Assembly: GCA_964529715.1 (NCBI GenBank)
Contig: CAZGXI010000009.1
Location: 1 to 64,000, forward strand
DNA: 64,000 bases
Origin: CAZGXI01 sp964529715
Lineage (GTDB): Bacteria; Chloroflexota; Anaerolineae; Aggregatilineales; Ch27
Reading direction: 5' to 3'
Shown here: piece after piece, positions 46,487 through 54,309 of the stretch
Numbering within the stretch: position 1 is the stretch's first letter
Layout of the letters: the number at the start of each line of letters is the position of its first letter
Notes under the pieces: generated by a model
Databases searched by the model: none
What the model was told of the DNA's origin: nothing
The model's input: only the letters and a program-made list of their open reading frames with translations
Made by a program: the position numbers and the translations under genes

Positions 46487-46514
46487 GTTAGATGGATGCA
46501 ATTTTTGATATACT
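46485..46514 (+). promoter_or_regulatory. Promoter of the STAS-like gene
   Basis: -35 TTGTTA (46485-46490), 18-nt spacer, -10 TATACT (46509-46514). A CCGGGA...TCCCGG hairpin (46560-46565 and 46577-46582) lies just before the ribosome site in the leader. Confidence 0.45.
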
Positions 46515-46600
46515 TAAATTGTCATTTTACCTTCTTCCGCCATGACTTCACTTTTTCTACCGGGATCATGTAATTTTCCCGGCTGTTGGAGGGGATTCTT

Positions 46601-47005
46601 ATGCCCAAGATGACGATTATCGACAACGAATATGTGACTCTCTGGTATCATCCTGAGCATGGTATTGTGCACCATCAGTTTCACAAATACATCTACGGCC
46701 AGCCTTTCCGTGACATGCTTAGCAAAGGGGCCGACATCTTTGAGCAGTACGGCGCCGACAAATGGCTGTCGGATGATCGCAACAACTCTGCCTTGCCGCC
46801 TGAGGATGCGGAATGGGGGGATACCTATTGGGCGCCTCGCGTCATCCAGGCGGGTTGGAAGTACTGGGCGGTGGTCATGCCAGAGGCGATTATCGGGCAG
46901 ATGAATATGAAGCGGTTTATCAAGATGTATTCTGACCGGGGAGTTACGGTCAGGGCGTTTACCGATCCCAATGAAGCTCTGAAGTGGTTGGAGAGCCAAC
47001 CATAA
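46601..47005 (+). CDS. STAS/SpoIIAA-like small protein of unknown function
   Basis: 134 aa, soluble. GGAGGGG lies 6 nt before the ATG at 46601. The pattern 'WLSDDRNNSALPPED', 'WAPRVIQAGWKYWAVVMPE' and a closing 'FTDPNEALKWLES' recalls the SpoIIAA-like/STAS proteins found in several phyla. No catalytic residue is apparent, so a regulatory binding role is likely. The family call is from memory and not tested. Confidence 0.65.
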   Translation: MPKMTIIDNEYVTLWYHPEHGIVHHQFHKYIYGQPFRDMLSKGADIFEQYGADKWLSDDRNNSALPPEDAEWGDTYWAPRVIQAGWKYWAVVMPEAIIGQMNMKRFIKMYSDRGVTVRAFTDPNEALKWLESQP

Positions 47006-47107
47006 CGGGCCGGGGTAACGCCGATTGCCCGGAGGGTTGTTGTGGTGAGCCGTCGGTTGATCGGCGATCCCCTGACTTTTAGGGAGCCTGCGCCAGGCAT
47101 CGATTGC

Positions 47108-47136
47108 TTTACAAATCTTCAGGTTTGTGCTATCTT
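47108..47136 (+). promoter_or_regulatory. Promoter of greA
   Basis: -35 TTTACA (47108-47113), 17-nt spacer, -10 TATCTT (47131-47136). Start expected near 47143, giving a leader of about 129 nt. Confidence 0.6.
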
Positions 47137-47164
47137 TGCGTTACTACGGTAGCGTGGATAGGTT

Positions 47165-47241
47165 TTGGTTAGCACCAACCGGATCGCCCTGAGCGATCCC
47201 TTCATTTTGTCTTGGGGATAACACAGCTCCGGCTGTGTTTT
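47165..47241 (+). promoter_or_regulatory. Structured leader of greA with terminator-like hairpin
   Basis: Three hairpins in the leader: TTGGT/ACCAA (47165-47178), GGATCGC/GCGATCC (47181-47199), and AACACAGC/GCTGTGTT (47220-47239) with a TCCG loop and followed by TTT(G). The last resembles a terminator only 30 nt before the greA ATG, so an attenuator is plausible. Confidence 0.55.
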
Positions 47242-47271
47242 GTGCACTTGGATAGCGAACGAGGACGAGAG

Positions 47272-47745
47272 ATGGCGGACCAACCCAATTACCTGACGGC
47301 AGAAGGCTTGAAAGAGCTGGAAACGCGCCTGGATTACCTGCGCAACACCCGTCGGCAGGAGATCGCCAACCGCCTGCGCCTGGCGATGGAAGAAGGCGGG
47401 GAATTGGTCGAAAACGCGGAATACGAGGATGCCAAGAACGAGCAGGCATTCATCGAAGGCGAGATCATGCGTTTGGAAGCCATTCTCAGCAATGTTCAGA
47501 TCATCGAACCAGGTGGTTCCAAAGACACGGTCGGCCTGGGTGATTACGTCACCGTGCAGGAAAAGGGTGCGTCACAGCCCGAAGTCTATCACATGGTCGG
47601 CGCTGCTGAGGCTAACCCGCAACGCGGGCGTATTTCTAACGAAAGTCCCCTGGGCCGCGCGTTGATGGGCCGCAAAGTCGGGGATAAGGTGACGGTCAAG
47701 GCGCCAGACGGCGATATTATCTTCGAGATCAAGGCTATCGAATAG
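47272..47745 (+). CDS. greA: Transcription elongation factor GreA
   Basis: 157 aa, standard length. Coiled-coil N-terminal domain ('LTAEGLKELETRLDYLRNTRR') carrying the acidic tip 'GGELVENAEYEDAKNEQ' (Glu-Glu here, replacing the usual Asp-Glu), then the C-terminal FKBP-like domain. It enters the RNA polymerase secondary channel and restarts backtracked complexes. The ATG at 47272 has GAGGACGAGAG upstream. A terminator follows. Confidence 0.94.
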   Translation: MADQPNYLTAEGLKELETRLDYLRNTRRQEIANRLRLAMEEGGELVENAEYEDAKNEQAFIEGEIMRLEAILSNVQIIEPGGSKDTVGLGDYVTVQEKGASQPEVYHMVGAAEANPQRGRISNESPLGRALMGRKVGDKVTVKAPDGDIIFEIKAIE

Positions 47746-47768
47746 CAGCCTGTCTGGCTACGTGTTGC

Positions 47769-47803
47769 GCGGCCTGTCTGCTCCACGTAGACGGGCCGCT
47801 TTT
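47769..47803 (+). terminator. Rho-independent terminator of greA
   Basis: Stem GCGGCC-T-GTCT (47769-47779) with AGAC-G-GGCCGC (47789-47799), loop of 9 nt, then TTTT. Confidence 0.85.
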
Positions 47804-47811
47804 GTGTTCGC

Positions 47812-47817
47812 TATAAT
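47812..47817 (+). promoter_or_regulatory. Candidate -10 for the M3 peptidase/lysS pair
   Basis: TATAAT followed by CGACC, 102 nt before the peptidase ATG. It lies just past the greA terminator; no -35 found. Confidence 0.4.
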
Positions 47818-47918
47818 CGACCCAATGTGCAAGTTTCAAAAATAGCTGTTCGCGTAATCTGGTAGTTTGCCGAGCCGCAGTCATCGAATCGGGGCTATCG
47901 ATACAGAAAGGACTCCCC

Positions 47919-49622
47919 ATGTCTCCTGCGCGCTTGCCTGACAAAGCTGAGGAATTCAACGGCCAGGATTGGCAGGTGGTTGAACCGTACTATCAGGAAC
48001 TTGCCGACCGTGCCCTGACTCCGGAGACGATAGATGCCTGGCTGCGTGACTGGTCGAAGCTGGAGGCATTGCTCCATGACACCTTTACACTGCTGAATAC
48101 CGCTTATCACCTGGATACAGAAAATGCCGAAAAACAGGCAGCCGTTGCGCGTTTTCTGGCGGAGATTTACCCGAAGGCCCTGGTTGCCAATGAACGGCTC
48201 AAACGCAAGTTGATCGAGAACGGCGCTGATTTGCCAGAGCAGGCAATTATGCTGCGCGGTTTTCGTAATGATCTGGAGCTCTTTCGAGAAGAAAACGTGC
48301 CGCTGATTTCCCAGGTCGAGCAGCTTTCGTTGCAATACCAGCAGATCATGGGCGCAATGACGGTACAGTTCGATGGGCAGGAGCGGACCGTCCAGCAGTT
48401 GCTCCCTTACCTGCTGCGCACGGATCGGACCGTCCGTGAGGCGGCCTGGCGCGCCGGGCGGGAACGCCAGATGCAGGACCGCGCCGCGCTGCACGACCTG
48501 TTCGACCGGATGCTTGCCATTCGTCGCCAGATCGCGGTCAATGCTGGGTTCGCCAACTATCGGGATTACCGTTTCCGCGAACTGGGCCGCTTTGATTACA
48601 CGCCGGATGATTGCAAGAAGTTCCATGCGGCGATTGAGCGGGTAGTCGTTCCGGCAGTGCAAAAACGCTTGGTGCGTCGCCGTGAGAGAATGGGCCTGGA
48701 TGTGCTGCGTCCCTGGGACCTGGCCGTAGACCCGGCGGGCCGTCCGCCGCTCAAGCCGTTCGAGCAGGTCGATACACTGATTACCCGGAGTCGGGCCATC
48801 TTCCAACACGTCGATCCCACCCTGGCGGGTTATTTCGACACAATGGCCGGCGAAAACTTGCTGGAACTGGATAATCGCAAAGGCAAAGCGCCGGGCGGCT
48901 ACTGTACCACATTCTATATCCGCCAGCGCCCCTTTATTTTCATGAACGCCGTCGGCGTGCATAGTGACGTGCAAACGCTGTTGCATGAGGGCGGTCACGC
49001 CTTCCACAGCTTTGAGATGAATTCTCTGCCGCTCATCTGGAATTCCAATATTCCCATGGAAATCGCAGAAGTGGCCTCGATGTCGATGGAACTGCTGGCC
49101 GCGCCCTACATCACTGAATTCTATAGCCCGGCGGAGGCGGCCCGTGCGCGTCTGGAACATCTGGAAGGCACGCTCAGCTTTTTGCCATACATGGCAGTTG
49201 TGGACGCTTTCCAACACTGGATGTACGAGAATCCCGATCACAGCCATGCCGAGCGCGATGCGAAGTGGTTGGAATTGCACGACCGTTTCATGCCTGGGGT
49301 AGATTGGTCTGGCCTGGAAGAAGAGCGCGCTTCGCTCTGGCAGCGTCAGCTTCACATCTACGAGGTGCCCTTCTATTACGTCGAGTACGGCATTGCCCAG
49401 GTGGGAGCCTGGCAGGTCTGGCAGAACAGCCTGCGCGATCCGCGCACCGCGCTACAAAACTACCGTGCAGCTCTGGCGCTTGGTTACACACGCCCGCTGC
49501 CGGAACTCTACCATACTGCCGGGGCGGATTTCTTTGCCTTTGGTGATGAGAGTCGGCTGCTCGAACTGGTTGCCCTTATCGAAGGGCAACTGGCATCTCT
49601 GGAAGCCGAGGGAGGAAACTGA
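47919..49622 (+). CDS. pepF: M3-family oligoendopeptidase (PepF-like)
   Basis: 567 aa, almost entirely helical. Zinc motif HEGGH (His356-His360) in 'TLLHEGGHAFHSFE' with the third Glu in 'MEIAEVASMSMELLAA' 24 residues later. Oligoendopeptidase F cleaves short cytoplasmic peptides. The ATG at 47919 has AAAGGA 9 nt upstream. It ends 5 nt before the lysS ATG, so the two are co-transcribed. Confidence 0.93.
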   Translation: MSPARLPDKAEEFNGQDWQVVEPYYQELADRALTPETIDAWLRDWSKLEALLHDTFTLLNTAYHLDTENAEKQAAVARFLAEIYPKALVANERLKRKLIENGADLPEQAIMLRGFRNDLELFREENVPLISQVEQLSLQYQQIMGAMTVQFDGQERTVQQLLPYLLRTDRTVREAAWRAGRERQMQDRAALHDLFDRMLAIRRQIAVNAGFANYRDYRFRELGRFDYTPDDCKKFHAAIERVVVPAVQKRLVRRRERMGLDVLRPWDLAVDPAGRPPLKPFEQVDTLITRSRAIFQHVDPTLAGYFDTMAGENLLELDNRKGKAPGGYCTTFYIRQRPFIFMNAVGVHSDVQTLLHEGGHAFHSFEMNSLPLIWNSNIPMEIAEVASMSMELLAAPYITEFYSPAEAARARLEHLEGTLSFLPYMAVVDAFQHWMYENPDHSHAERDAKWLELHDRFMPGVDWSGLEEERASLWQRQLHIYEVPFYYVEYGIAQVGAWQVWQNSLRDPRTALQNYRAALALGYTRPLPELYHTAGADFFAFGDESRLLELVALIEGQLASLEAEGGN

Positions 49623-49627
49623 AACCG

Positions 49628-51154
49628 ATGCCTTGGGAACCGACCAATGTCGAGCGGGACCGCCTGCAAAAACTGGCCCGTCTGGAGGAGCAGGGGATCG
49701 AGCCGTATCCCCGCCGTGTAGAGCGGACCCATACGACTCTTCAAGCGGTGGCTGCTTACGAGTCTGCCGAAGGAAACGGCGAAGCGGCGGAGAGTATTGA
49801 GGTTATTGTCTGTGGGCGGGTGAAGCGTCAGAACATCAAGGGCAGGGTCGCCTTTTGGCACATCGAGGATGGGGCTGGGCGTGTCCAGTTGATGATCCGC
49901 CAGGATGACGTGGGCGAGCAAACTTACGATCTGGTCAAGACCAAACTGATCGAGCTGGACGACTTTGTACAGGCTGGCGGCGTGATGATGCGTACACAGG
50001 CGGGCGAGGTCAGCGTGCGCGTCTTCAACCTGCGCCTGCTGGCAAAGGCACTTAGCCCATTGCCGGTGATCAAGGAACAGATCAATGAAGATGGCAGTGT
50101 GACCCGTTATGGGGCGTTCACCGATGTAGAGCAGCGTTACCGCCAGCGGTACGCCGACCTGGCGGTGAACCCGGATGTGCGAGAGGTGTTCCGGGCGCGT
50201 GCCAAAACCGTGAGTGCCATCCGCCGCTTTCTGGACGGTGAGGGCTTCCTCGAAGTGGAGACTCCCATCCTCCAGCCGATCTACGGTGGTGCGGCGGCGC
50301 GGCCTTTTGTCACCCACCACAACCAGCTTGATCAGGACCTTTACCTGCGCATCAGTTTCGAGCTTTACCTCAAGCGGCTGCTGGTCGGGATGTACGATGC
50401 GGTCTATGAGATCGGGCGTGACTTCCGCAACGAAGGAGTCAGCTTCAAACACAATCCGGAATTTACCCAGATCGAGTTCTACAAGGCGTATATCGACTAC
50501 CAGGGGGTGATGGACCTCACTGAGCGATTGGTGTCTTATGCGGCGGAACAGGTCACGGGCAGCCCGATCATCCGCTACCAGGGCAACACCATCGATCTGC
50601 GCCCACCCTGGAAACGATGGAAACTGCGCGACGCTATCCGTGAGTGCGTGGGCATCGACTACCTGGATCACGCAGACGCCGAATCGCTGGCAGCTGCCAT
50701 GCAGGAGCGTGGGTTTGAGACCCGACCCGGCGCGACATGGGGAAAACTGGTGGATGAGCTGTTGGGCAAAGGGGTCGAACCGACCCTGATCCAGCCGACC
50801 TTTATTATCGACTACCCACGCGACATCTCACCGTTCGCCAAGCGCAGTCCTGATGATGAGCGGCACGTCGAACGGTTCGAGTTCTTCATCGGTGGCATGG
50901 AGATGGGCAACGCCTTCACCGAGTTGAACGATCCCCGCGATCAGGAGGCGCGTTTTTTGGAGATGGGCCGTCTGTATGGAGAAGAAGACGAAGAATCCGC
51001 GCCACTGGACGAGGATTACCTGCGTGCCATGCGCTATGGGATGCCGCCGAACGGCGGTTGGGGGATGGGACTGGACCGTCTGGTGATGCTGCTCACCGAC
51101 CAGCGCAGCATCCGCGATGTCTTGCTTTACCCGCACCTGCGGGATAGAGATTGA
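49628..51154 (+). CDS. lysS: Lysyl-tRNA synthetase, class II
   Basis: 508 aa. N-terminal OB-fold anticodon domain (about 55-160), class II catalytic core with motif 1 'FLEVETPILQPIYGGAAARPF', motif 2 'GRDFRNEGVSFKHNPEFTQ' and motif 3 'GWGMGLDRLVMLL'. The start at ATG 49628 follows GGAGG. A 12-bp hairpin lies after the gene. Confidence 0.96.
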   Translation: MPWEPTNVERDRLQKLARLEEQGIEPYPRRVERTHTTLQAVAAYESAEGNGEAAESIEVIVCGRVKRQNIKGRVAFWHIEDGAGRVQLMIRQDDVGEQTYDLVKTKLIELDDFVQAGGVMMRTQAGEVSVRVFNLRLLAKALSPLPVIKEQINEDGSVTRYGAFTDVEQRYRQRYADLAVNPDVREVFRARAKTVSAIRRFLDGEGFLEVETPILQPIYGGAAARPFVTHHNQLDQDLYLRISFELYLKRLLVGMYDAVYEIGRDFRNEGVSFKHNPEFTQIEFYKAYIDYQGVMDLTERLVSYAAEQVTGSPIIRYQGNTIDLRPPWKRWKLRDAIRECVGIDYLDHADAESLAAAMQERGFETRPGATWGKLVDELLGKGVEPTLIQPTFIIDYPRDISPFAKRSPDDERHVERFEFFIGGMEMGNAFTELNDPRDQEARFLEMGRLYGEEDEESAPLDEDYLRAMRYGMPPNGGWGMGLDRLVMLLTDQRSIRDVLLYPHLRDRD

Positions 51155-51168
51155 GCGAAACCGAGCAG

Positions 51169-51197
51169 GGCAGCGGCGGATCAAATCCGCCGCTGCC
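51169..51197. terminator. Hairpin between convergent lysS and Os1348-like genes
   Basis: Perfect 12-bp stem GGCAGCGGCGGA (51169-51180) / TCCGCCGCTGCC (51186-51197) with TCAAA loop. No T-run on either side. It probably serves both transcripts, or blocks polymerase collision. Confidence 0.6.
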
Positions 51198-51219
51198 TTC
51201 CCAAACCCTACAGGAATGT

Positions 51220-51519
51220 TTAGCCATACTTGTTCATCAACACGTTGATCAGGTTGCTGACATTGCCTGCTGCCGCATCGCGCCCAGACATCAGCGATCC
51301 CAGGCCCATGCCCAGTCCGCTCTTGGATTGGCGCTCCTCAACATCCATATCCGCTGCTTCTTCAAAGGCTTCCGGTTTGAGATTGCGCAGCATCTTGAGT
51401 TCGGCAGCTTCCAGATCGTAGTCTTTCAAAATTTCTTCCGGCGACTCCAGCAGGCGCTTCCGATAGCCTTCGTCTGTCAGAGCTTTAGTGATGATTTCCG
51501 TCAATCCTTGCGAAGCCAT
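51220..51519 (-). CDS. Os1348-like (RiPP-precursor-type) small protein
   Basis: 99 aa from MASQGLTEIITKALTD. The N-terminal 55 residues fit the Os1348/Franean1_4349 pattern, close to the NHLP and LigA-like leader fold ('KRLLESPEEILKDYDLEAAELKMLRNL'), with a C-terminal Gly/Ser tail 'GLGMGLGSLMSGRD' that would be the core region. It has a GGGAGG ribosome site 6 nt upstream, no transport or modifying enzyme nearby. The core lacks Cys and has few Ser/Thr, so its product, if any, is unclear. Confidence 0.6.
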   Translation of the reverse strand: MASQGLTEIITKALTDEGYRKRLLESPEEILKDYDLEAAELKMLRNLKPEAFEEAADMDVEERQSKSGLGMGLGSLMSGRDAAAGNVSNLINVLMNKYG

Positions 51520-51605
51520 TGCATCCTCCCCTGGTCTAGAATGTGATAATTCTGTTATATCATAGATTTTGCCAACCGACAGCCGCACGGTCTGTAGTCG
51601 TTTTG

Positions 51606-51614
51606 TGATAAAAT
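51606..51614 (+). promoter_or_regulatory. Extended -10 element of the L,D-transpeptidase gene
   Basis: TGA then TAAAAT (51609-51614), 50 nt before the ATG at 51664. It would read right while the Os1348-like gene reads left, so they diverge here. Confidence 0.45.
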
Positions 51615-51663
51615 AAGTCTCAGTGTGGACGGCCTATAAACGCTGCTGATAGGTGAGGGACTC

Positions 51664-53421
51664 ATGCGACCAACCCCTCCTCCCCCCAGAACGCCTGCCC
51701 CCCCGGCTGGCCGCGCCCGGCGTGGCAGCGCACGCAAGCGCCAGGTAGAGCGTCGTTCCCGCCGCCAACCTGCGCCGGTGGGTCAGCCTGCCGCTGCCAG
51801 ATACCTCACGCATTCTGTGCACCCATCGCGTCCTCCCAACCGGGGTGATGTCATCGACGCAGCCATGGCGAGCCTGCGCGCTGCCCTGCGTAATGTCTCC
51901 TGGACAGTGGTCGGAGGCCAGGCGGCGCTGGTCCTGATCGTGTTGTTGGGGTTGATTTTCGTCTTTTCCCTCGTCGTCACATATTCGGCGGGTACAATTC
52001 TGCCTGGCGTATCTTCGATAGGGGTGAATCTAAGCGGGATGGACGAGGCGCAGGCAGGCGCCGCTCTTCAGGCTGCCTGGGAACGCCAGGGGTTGACTCT
52101 GCGTGACGGCGACCGGACCTGGCAGGTGGCGCCTGCCGACCTGGGGTTCTGGATCGATACGGTTTCGACGGCGCGGCGGGCTTTGCGCTATGGGCGCGAG
52201 GATGGCGGCCTGGGGGCCATGATCGGCGCGGTGCTGGGTGGGGCCGTGGTGCCGCCTGTCGTCGAACTCAATATCGAGGCGGCGCGCGATGGCCTGTATC
52301 GTGTGGCGGAAATGGTCGATGTCCGTCCGCGCAACGCTACCCTGCAAATGCAGGGCGTGATTGTCACCCATATTCCGGCTGCACCAGGACGCCGGTTGAA
52401 TACTGCGCTGCTGTTGTCCGCGCTTGACGTTAATCCTGGCGCGATGATTGCCGACGGCGTGATTAACCTGCCGATGATCCCAATTGCCCCAGATGTGACC
52501 GACGCGACGCCCCTGGTCGAGTTTGCGCAGACCCTCATCGGGCGGCCTCTGGTTGTCGAGGCTTACGACCCGGTCTCGAACCAATCTTATACGTTAGTAT
52601 CTCCATCTGATCAGTGGGGGCAGTGGCTGGGTACGCGGCTGGTTTATGAACAGACCGGGCCGCGTCTGTATCTGTCGCTGTCGGCGGCGCAAGTGCGTTC
52701 CTATCTGGAGGCGCAGGCGGCTACCCTGCCGCCGCCACTGACGCTAGACGTTGGAGACGGTATTCAAGCCATCCAGGATTCGGTCGCCAACGGCTCGCTG
52801 TCTACCTGGGTGACGGTGCGCTACCTGCCGACGGTCTACACGGTGCAGCGTGGCGAGACTGCCTACAGCATTTCCCGCACCGAGGGAATTCCGTTCTACA
52901 TGATCCAGCAGGCCAACCCAGGCCGCGACCTGTCTGTGCTATATGTCGGCGATCAGATCAACCTGCCGTCACGCGACCTGATGATCCCGCTGCGCCCGGT
53001 GCGTAACAAGCGCGTCGTGGTGGACCTCAGCGACCAGTATATGTGGGCTTACGAGAATGGTCAGGTGGTTTTCGAGTGGGCCGTTTCGACCGGTATTCCC
53101 GAAGCGCCCACGTCGTCGGGAGTGTTCCAGATTTTGAGCCACGAGGAACGCGCCTACGGCAGCGGCTTTGCCCTGTGCGATGAAAACGGCAATTTTTCCT
53201 GCGGCCAGTGGGTGATGCACTGGTTCATGGGCGTCTACGAAGCTGTACCGGGCCTGATGAACGGTTTTCACGGCGCGGTGGAGTTGCCCAATGGACGTTA
53301 TCTTGGTGGCGGCAATGTCGGGCGGCCTTACACCTATGGCTGCATTATGATGCTCGATGGCAACGCTGAGCGGTTTTACCACTGGGCAGAAGAAGGCGTT
53401 GTTGTGGAAATCCGACAGTGA
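51664..53421 (+). CDS. Membrane-anchored L,D-transpeptidase with LysM and altered motif
   Basis: 585 aa. Order: Arg/Pro-rich cytoplasmic tail (1-80), one membrane helix (about 84-107), a PG_binding_4/VanW-like region (about 110-380), LysM (about 391-436), YkuD domain (about 447-585). It would cross-link peptidoglycan. The catalytic Cys560 and the first His536 (FHG) are present, but the family's [S/T]HGC[I/V][R/N] reads TYGCIM, with Tyr for the second His and Met for the Arg/Asn. The gap from His536 to Thr557 is also a little long. So the enzyme may be active with a variant site, or have altered specificity. Confidence 0.87.
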   Translation: MRPTPPPPRTPAPPAGRARRGSARKRQVERRSRRQPAPVGQPAAARYLTHSVHPSRPPNRGDVIDAAMASLRAALRNVSWTVVGGQAALVLIVLLGLIFVFSLVVTYSAGTILPGVSSIGVNLSGMDEAQAGAALQAAWERQGLTLRDGDRTWQVAPADLGFWIDTVSTARRALRYGREDGGLGAMIGAVLGGAVVPPVVELNIEAARDGLYRVAEMVDVRPRNATLQMQGVIVTHIPAAPGRRLNTALLLSALDVNPGAMIADGVINLPMIPIAPDVTDATPLVEFAQTLIGRPLVVEAYDPVSNQSYTLVSPSDQWGQWLGTRLVYEQTGPRLYLSLSAAQVRSYLEAQAATLPPPLTLDVGDGIQAIQDSVANGSLSTWVTVRYLPTVYTVQRGETAYSISRTEGIPFYMIQQANPGRDLSVLYVGDQINLPSRDLMIPLRPVRNKRVVVDLSDQYMWAYENGQVVFEWAVSTGIPEAPTSSGVFQILSHEERAYGSGFALCDENGNFSCGQWVMHWFMGVYEAVPGLMNGFHGAVELPNGRYLGGGNVGRPYTYGCIMMLDGNAERFYHWAEEGVVVEIRQ

Positions 53422-53442
53422 GCTGCCAGCTTTCGGGCAGCT
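53421..53442. terminator. Hairpin between convergent genes
   Basis: AGCTGCC (53421-53427) pairs with GGCAGCT (53436-53442) across an 8-nt loop. It begins at the stop of the transpeptidase and ends 6 bp before the trmD stop. No T-run, so a weak or dual-use terminator. Confidence 0.4.
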
Positions 53443-53447
53443 GAGGG

Positions 53448-54197
53448 CTACTCCGGCGGGGGGGCATCCTCTTCTGCCAGGGTCATCAGCAGCCATTGAT
53501 CCGCTTCGGTTAGCGGCGCGGTAAGCAGCAGGTCTGGGCGGCGCTGCCAGGTACGCCGGAGGGCCTGTTCGCGCCGCCAGCGAGCCACACGCGCGTGATC
53601 CCCGCTGCTGAGCACCTCTGGCACAGCCAGACCCCGGAACTTGGCAGGGCGGGTGTAGTGTGGCCCTTCGAGCAGGCCCGTAGCGTGACTGTCGTCTGCG
53701 GCGGCCCAGGCCGCTCCCAACACACCGGGAATCAGCCGTGCCACCGCGTCGATCAGCACCATGGCCGGAAGCTCACCGCCGGTCAGCACGTAATCGCCGA
53801 TGCTGATCTCGTCGGTGACGATCAACTCCCGCACGCGCTCGTCTACACCCTCATAGTGCCCACAGATCAGGGCCAGCCGCTCATACCGCGCCAAGTCTTC
53901 TACGCCTTGCTGGGTGAGTACCCTGCCTTGCGGCGAGAACAAGATCACGGGTATCTGTCCCAATGCATTTCCTAATACATCTTCGACGGCAGCCACAATT
54001 GGCTCGACTTTCATAATCATGCCGCCACCACCGCCGTAAGGGGTGTCATCGGTGATGTGATGTCGGTCGGTGGTGTAGGTGCGGATGTCGTGCAGAGCGA
54101 CGGTCAGCAGGCCGCTCTCCTGTGCCCGCTTGAGGATGCTTTCGGTGAGCGGACCTGCAAACATGCCCGGAAAGAGGGTGAACACGTCAATGCGCAT
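53448..54197 (-). CDS. trmD: tRNA (guanine-37-N1)-methyltransferase TrmD
   Basis: 249 aa, the normal length. SPOUT trefoil-knot signature: 'MRIDVFTLFPGMF', 'TDDTPYGGGGGMIMKVEP', 'LICGHYEGVDERV' and 'SIGDYVLTGGELPAMVLID'. It methylates G37 in tRNAs reading CNN and prevents frameshifting. It starts divergently from the Ser/Thr kinase gene. Confidence 0.97.
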   Translation of the reverse strand: MRIDVFTLFPGMFAGPLTESILKRAQESGLLTVALHDIRTYTTDRHHITDDTPYGGGGGMIMKVEPIVAAVEDVLGNALGQIPVILFSPQGRVLTQQGVEDLARYERLALICGHYEGVDERVRELIVTDEISIGDYVLTGGELPAMVLIDAVARLIPGVLGAAWAAADDSHATGLLEGPHYTRPAKFRGLAVPEVLSSGDHARVARWRREQALRRTWQRRPDLLLTAPLTEADQWLLMTLAEEDAPPPE

Positions 54198-54243
54198 GGG
54201 CGGCAGCTTTCGGGGTAAAGTAGCCCGGTTCGGTCAAGATTCG

Positions 54244-54249
54244 TATAAT
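54244..54249 (+). promoter_or_regulatory. Candidate -10 element of the Ser/Thr kinase gene
   Basis: TATAAT, 61 nt upstream of the GTG start; no clear -35. Confidence 0.4.
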
Positions 54250-54309
54250 AGATGATACCTTACGGGCAGGTCGGGCAAAAATGTTTGGGTACAAGCGGGG
54301 GGAAAAGCC

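Noticed and set aside
47165..47241. Known riboswitch in the greA leader
   Set aside because: No conserved riboswitch core was recognised; only simple hairpins are seen.
47895..49355. Minus-strand open frame opposite the M3 peptidase
   Set aside because: Shadow frame with no recognisable motif; the plus strand holds HEGGH and a ribosome site.
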